DNA of 9,632 nucleotides, taken from the NCBI GenBank assembly GCA_003508565.1, contig DNUI01000064.1:1-9632 (forward strand), read 5' to 3'. This stretch comes from Syntrophaceae bacterium (GTDB taxonomy: Bacteria > Desulfobacterota > Syntrophia > Syntrophales > UBA2185). Positions 6,345 through 9,632 of this stretch are shown here, one piece after another. The notes beneath the pieces were generated by a model that saw nothing but the letters and a program-made list of their open reading frames with translations, was not told the origin of the DNA and did not search any database. A program made the translations under genes and the position numbers. Within the stretch, counting starts at the first letter, position 1; every line of letters starts with the position of its first letter.

Positions 6345-6773
6345 TTTTTAGTGGCTTCTTCTTTGTTTAGGAGAAAACTCTATGCGGAAGGCGATGGCAA
6401 ACACTGTGCTTGATCAAAAGAGTCTCGGTCAAGATGCAAGCAGGTCATCATCCGCAGATTAGGTGCCTCGACATTTCTGCGATCGGTCGTGTCTAATCAG
6501 GGGTGACAAGCAAACCATTAGTGACAAATCCCACAAGGTCTGCTGATGATTTATTCATGAATTCATTCAAAGATGTTACGCTCCTAATGTTTTCAGAAGG
6601 TTGTACTTTTCTAAAGATTCGCGGGCCCTTCACTGAAGAAAAATATTCTTGAGTACTGTCCATCGATCAATTATCCAAAGATTGTCAAAAAGAATTCCTC
6701 GTTGGGATCCGAGAGTAAGGCTGGTAAAGACAGCTTAGAATAAACTAGGCGATTATAGGTTAAAAAGAGTAGG
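6345..6773. other. 429-base gap between sugar-nucleotide and glycosyltransferase genes
   Basis: It contains a possible 56-residue ORF (6493-6663, minus) and a promoter-like sequence just after the fused gene's stop. On the plus strand there is only a 26-residue ORF with a fair ribosome binding site, against the direction of all neighbours. The gap is unusually large for this otherwise compact operon and may mark a lost gene or a point where clusters were joined. Confidence 0.4.
6493..6663 (-). CDS. Possible small ORF of 56 residues, unidentified
   Basis: The frame runs from an ATG at 6663 (MDSTQEYFSSVKGPRIF...) to a TAG at 6493 and lies on the operon strand in an otherwise empty gap. The composition is protein-like, with a C-terminal segment ADLVGFVTNGLLVTPD, but I recognise no family. 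A TGA sits two codons before the ATG, so it is not a simple extension of another ORF. There is no good ribosome binding site; only GGAT lies upstream. It may be a small gene, a fragment of a decayed gene, or chance. Confidence 0.25.
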   Translation of the reverse strand: MDSTQEYFSSVKGPRIFRKVQPSENIRSVTSLNEFMNKSSADLVGFVTNGLLVTPD

Positions 6774-6777
6774 TCAA
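6752..6777 (-). promoter_or_regulatory. Weak sigma-70-like promoter candidate
   Basis: On the minus strand TTGACC (6777-6772) is followed by a perfect TATAAT (6757-6752). The spacer is 14 bases, shorter than the usual 16-18, so the pair is doubtful. It overlaps the stop codon of the fused gene and would serve the downstream glycosyltransferase genes across the 429-base gap. Confidence 0.2.
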
Positions 6778-8444
6778 TTTTTATTAAATGATTCCTGCTT
6801 GTCTTTCGAAATACTGGAGCACACGCGCAATCCTTTCGCTGCTTTTCGGTATTTCTTTCCGCAGACCGTGCACGCCTTTTTAACATCCAGCCGCTCCCCG
6901 CATTCGCACACCCATCCGATGTGCCTGGCCGGGTTGCCCGCCACCAGAGCATAATCGGCGACATCCTCTGTGACGACGGCCCCGGCGCCAATGAAAGCAT
7001 AGCGCCCAATGGTATTGCCGCAGACGATAGTGCAGTTGGCTCCCAGGGTGGCCCCCCGTTTCACCAGGGTAGACCGGACCTGATCCATCTTCGAAATCTC
7101 TGCCCGGGGGTTGTAAATGTTCGTGAAGACCATGGAGGGACCGCAGAAGACGCCCTCCTCCAGGATGACTCCCTTATAGACGGAAACGTTATTCTGGATC
7201 TTACAATTGCTGCCTATTGTCACGTCGGGTCCGATGACGACGTTCTGCCCGATAGTGCACTTCTCCCCGATTTCAGAATGAGGGAGGATATGAGAAAAAT
7301 GCCAGATCTTTGTTCCCTTACCGATAGTGACGTTATTATCAATGACGGCCGTGGGGTGGACAAAGACACCGTCCGGAGTCGGTCCGCCGGGGATGACGGC
7401 CGGGATCACGGGCGGAGTACTCAATTCAGCCCGGGGTATGGTTGGTTCCTTTTCTTCCAGGGATCGCTGGCAGATCTCGAGGATATGCAGCACCCGGAGT
7501 CCTTCTTCTCCAGAAGTGATGGGACTGACGCCGGTGCGCATGGAATCCAGGAATGCCTGGCATTCGGATCTCAGCGGTTCCTCCCAGTGATCCGAAATAT
7601 CTATGGGGATGCCTTCTGCCTTCTCCGGAACCGGTGTACCGTTGTGCCAGTGAATCTCGTGGGGATAGTGGACGAGTTTTTGATTTACGGGCTGGGTGTC
7701 GTCGAAGACGATCATCCCCCGGTCGCCTACCACGATAAGGCGCTGTTCTTTGAAAGGGTTCAACCAACTCACAAAGATATGGGCGCCGATTCCAGAGGGG
7801 AACTTGAGGTTTGTCATGGTAACATCGGGGATACGCGCATGAAGAAAGTTGTTGCCCACAGCGTCCACATAGGATGGTTCCTCGCCAGTGAGACCGAGAA
7901 TGAGAGAGATATCGTGGGGTGCAAATGACCACAGGATGTTCTCCTCCCGTCGGATCTTCCCCAGGCTCAAGCGTCGAGAGTAGATATACTGGAGGCGGCC
8001 AATGGTGCCTTTCCTGATCATTTCCTTGAGTTTCACAACAGCAGGGTGATAATGCAAGATATGCCCGACAAACAACGTCCGCTTTCTTTCATGGGCAAGC
8101 AGTACCAGTTTTTCTCCATCACGATAATTTAGTGACAATGGCTTCTCAACAAAGATGTGCCGCCCTGCCAGAAGGGCCTTATTTGCGATCTCATAGTGGA
8201 GTGCGGCGGGTGTTGCGACCACGACCCCTTGTACATCATTATTTTTAAGTACATCTTCAAGTACCGGTGTCGTATCAATCCCGGGATATTCTTTCATCAA
8301 GGCCCGGCATGTGCGTTCATCTTGATCACAAACGATTTTCAGGACGCCTAACTGATGGAAATTACGGATGAGGTTTTTCCCCCAATAACCTCCGCCGACC
8401 ACAGCAATGTAAGCCTCTTTACGAATCTGCTTAGGCTTATGCAT
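6774..8444 (-). CDS. Fused Gfo/Idh UDP-sugar 3-dehydrogenase and LbH N-acetyltransferase (WbpB-WbpD-like)
   Basis: Counting from the ATG at 8444, the 556-residue product joins two enzymes. Residues 10-340 are a Gfo/Idh/MocA oxidoreductase: NAD-binding GGGYWG (17-22), the EKP motif (100-102, with the conserved Lys) and FAPHDISL (174-181). A Pro-rich linker (about 335-360) leads to a left-handed beta-helix of hexapeptide repeats (360-505) with FTNIYNPRA (440-448) and GNPARHIGW (503-511). A Cys tail (513, 515, 525, 528) like that seen in WlbB/WbpD-type acetyltransferases follows. In Pseudomonas and Bordetella these are separate proteins: one oxidises C3 of UDP-GlcNAcA, the other acetylates the 3-amino group made by the aminotransferase. 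Here the aminotransferase is the next gene upstream, 66 bases away, so all three steps are adjacent. The start at 8444 is chosen for its ribosome binding site; an ATG at 8459 in the same frame would add five residues. The acetyltransferase part looks richer in GC than the first 100 codons. Confidence 0.9.
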   Translation of the reverse strand: MHKPKQIRKEAYIAVVGGGYWGKNLIRNFHQLGVLKIVCDQDERTCRALMKEYPGIDTTPVLEDVLKNNDVQGVVVATPAALHYEIANKALLAGRHIFVEKPLSLNYRDGEKLVLLAHERKRTLFVGHILHYHPAVVKLKEMIRKGTIGRLQYIYSRRLSLGKIRREENILWSFAPHDISLILGLTGEEPSYVDAVGNNFLHARIPDVTMTNLKFPSGIGAHIFVSWLNPFKEQRLIVVGDRGMIVFDDTQPVNQKLVHYPHEIHWHNGTPVPEKAEGIPIDISDHWEEPLRSECQAFLDSMRTGVSPITSGEEGLRVLHILEICQRSLEEKEPTIPRAELSTPPVIPAVIPGGPTPDGVFVHPTAVIDNNVTIGKGTKIWHFSHILPHSEIGEKCTIGQNVVIGPDVTIGSNCKIQNNVSVYKGVILEEGVFCGPSMVFTNIYNPRAEISKMDQVRSTLVKRGATLGANCTIVCGNTIGRYAFIGAGAVVTEDVADYALVAGNPARHIGWVCECGERLDVKKACTVCGKKYRKAAKGLRVCSSISKDKQESFNKN

Positions 8445-8453
8445 GATTGAATA

Positions 8454-8457
8454 CTCC
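8454..8457 (-). promoter_or_regulatory. Ribosome binding site that decides the start of the fused gene
   Basis: GGAG lies nine bases before the ATG at 8444 and overlaps the upstream in-frame ATG at 8459. It therefore favours 8444 as the true start. Confidence 0.55.
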
Positions 8458-8510
8458 ATTCATTGAAAGTAAAAAACTGCGTATAAATAAATGTGTGATA
8501 AAAGCATGAA

Positions 8511-9632
8511 TTATCCCTCATCGCTTAGGACTTGCGCAATCCCCTCTTGATCGGCTTCAGACAGGTAAGGATGCATTGGGAGGCTAAAGATGCGGCGGGC
8601 GATATCCTCGCTTTCAGGGAAATCCCCTTCTCGATAATTTAGATAAGCGAAAGCCGATTGCACGTGAAGTGGCTTTGGATAATAGATCGCTGTGGGAATA
8701 CCTTCACGTTGAAGCTTCTTCATGAGTTCATCACGGTTGTTACGATCTTTCACTACAACGGAATACTGTGCCCAGGCACTTTTATAGTGAAAAGGTACTG
8801 AAGGAAGATCTAAGAAAGTGGCAGTCGATAAGATACTGTTGTAATGGCTGGCTCTGGTTTGCCGCAGTTCAACCTCTTCCGGGAATATTTCAAACTTTGC
8901 CATAAGAATAGCTGCCTGCAGAGTATCTAAGCGGCCGTTGATGCCGATGCGGATATTGTCGTACTTGTGGCTCCCCTTTCCATGAACGCAGATTGATCTG
9001 AGCGTTTCCGCCAGGCGGTCGTCGTCCGTAAAACACATGCCCCCATCGCCGTAGCATCCCAGGGGTTTTGCAGGGAAAAAGGAAGTACATGCGATATTAC
9101 CGAACGAGCAGGTCTTCCTGCCCTTGTATTCAGCCCCGAACGATTGGGCTGCATCTTCTATGACTGACATTCCTTCCTCTTTTGCGATAGCTTCGATGGC
9201 ATCGTAGTCTGCCGGGAGCCCAAAAAGATCCACAGGGATTATGGCTTTTGGAACCAGTTTCGATGGTACCTTCGGCAAGGGATAATTGCCTGAATTCCTC
9301 CTTAATGAAAGGATCACATTCCTGAGTTTCGATGGGTCGATGTTGAATGTTTTGCGATCGACGTCAACGAAGACCGGTGTAGCTCCCAGGAGACTGATGA
9401 CTTCGGCTGTAGAAATAAAGGTGAATGGGGTGGTAAAGACCGCGTCTCCCGGACCTATGCCGAATGCCATCAGTGCCATTAACAGGGCATCGGTTCCTGA
9501 GGCACAACCGATGGCATATTTGGCTCCTACGTAATCGGCAAGATTTTCTTCCAGCCTTTTTACCTCCGGACCCATGATGTAATTTCCATGGGCGAGAACA
9601 GCTTGAATATTGGCGTCTATTTTGTCTTTAAT
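8511..9632 (-). CDS. wbpE: DegT/DnrJ/EryC1 PLP-dependent sugar aminotransferase (WbpE-like), 5' end outside the window
   Basis: The frame is open to the right edge. The 19 codons beyond the first internal ATG (9575) read like the family's N-terminus (IKDKIDANIQAVLAHGNYI, before GPEVKRLE), so only about a dozen residues are missing. The visible part is 373 residues. Family marks are GCASGTDAL (phosphate binding), VIEDAAQSFGA (with the cofactor Asp), FFPAKPLGCYGDGG with the PLP-binding Lys (codon at 9068-9066), and INGRLDTLQAAIL. This last segment and the sequence FEIFPEEVELRQ resemble WbpE/WlbC, which transfer an amino group from glutamate to the 3-keto sugar made by WbpB/WlbA. The fused oxidoreductase-acetyltransferase directly downstream supports that reading. 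DegT enzymes vary in substrate, so another keto-sugar remains possible. The gene ends 66 bases before the next start. Confidence 0.9.
   Translation of the reverse strand: MKDKIDANIQAVLAHGNYIMGPEVKRLEENLADYVGAKYAIGCASGTDALLMALMAFGIGPGDAVFTTPFTFISTAEVISLLGATPVFVDVDRKTFNIDPSKLRNVILSLRRNSGNYPLPKVPSKLVPKAIIPVDLFGLPADYDAIEAIAKEEGMSVIEDAAQSFGAEYKGRKTCSFGNIACTSFFPAKPLGCYGDGGMCFTDDDRLAETLRSICVHGKGSHKYDNIRIGINGRLDTLQAAILMAKFEIFPEEVELRQTRASHYNSILSTATFLDLPSVPFHYKSAWAQYSVVVKDRNNRDELMKKLQREGIPTAIYYPKPLHVQSAFAYLNYREGDFPESEDIARRIFSLPMHPYLSEADQEGIAQVLSDEG

Noticed and set aside
6382..6462. 26-residue plus-strand ORF (MRKAMANTVLDQK...) with AGGAG eight bases before its ATG
   Set aside because: The ribosome binding site is fair, but it opposes every neighbouring gene, is very short, has no promoter I can see and ends in a low-complexity Ser run. 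Kept only as a note.
6921..7928. 335-residue open frame on the plus strand
   Set aside because: It is antisense to the fused oxidoreductase-acetyltransferase. The Asp/Gly-rich product mirrors the hexapeptide repeats and the GC-rich third positions of the real gene.
7426..7932. 168-residue minus-strand frame inside the fused gene
   Set aside because: It is a shifted frame of the oxidoreductase domain, rich in Arg, Pro and His, with no start signal and no recognisable motif.

Overview
The window looks like the distal part of a polysaccharide (O-antigen or exopolysaccharide) gene cluster of a Gram-negative bacterium. Every gene I can support is on the minus strand, so transcription runs from right to left. 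The GC level is moderate and uneven. A short palindromic repeat of the ATTCCGGC-GCAG-GCCGGAAT type lies between genes, and sigma-54-like promoters lie at the left end. This mix, with the protein families present, would suit a deltaproteobacterial (Desulfobacterota-like) genome. That placement is inference from gene content, not an identification.

Right part (6774-9632): sugar-nucleotide synthesis. A PLP-dependent DegT-family aminotransferase (WbpE-like, cut by the right edge) is followed by one gene that joins an NAD-dependent Gfo/Idh oxidoreductase (WbpB/WlbA-like) to a left-handed beta-helix N-acetyltransferase (WbpD/WlbB-like). Together they cover oxidation, amination and acetylation at C3 of a UDP-GlcNAcA-type sugar, giving a 2,3-diacetamido-uronic acid nucleotide. 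The C6 dehydrogenase that would feed them is not in the window.

Middle part (3649-6773): transfer and modification. It holds a 429-base gap with a possible 56-residue ORF, a GT-A family 2 glycosyltransferase, a frameshifted remnant of another glycosyltransferase-like gene, and a two-domain protein with a glycosyltransferase-like N-terminus and a SAM methyltransferase C-terminus. The remnant keeps ATGA stop/start overlaps at both ends, so it sits exactly where an intact gene of a coupled operon would be.

Left part (1-3648): a 306-base gap with a dispersed palindromic repeat comes first. Then come a ferredoxin-FrhB-type iron-sulfur protein of the kind found in polysaccharide loci, a possible 23-residue hydrophobic micro-ORF, and a secreted protein of unknown function with a signal peptide. 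Beyond them, 396 bases without a recognisable gene (113-508) lead into a 38-bp tandem duplication. Each copy carries a near-consensus sigma-54 -24/-12 element pointing left. Directly after it, a ribosome binding site and an ATG start a new gene that leaves the window after ten codons. This suggests that the next gene to the left is controlled by RpoN and an enhancer-binding protein, separately from the sugar operon.
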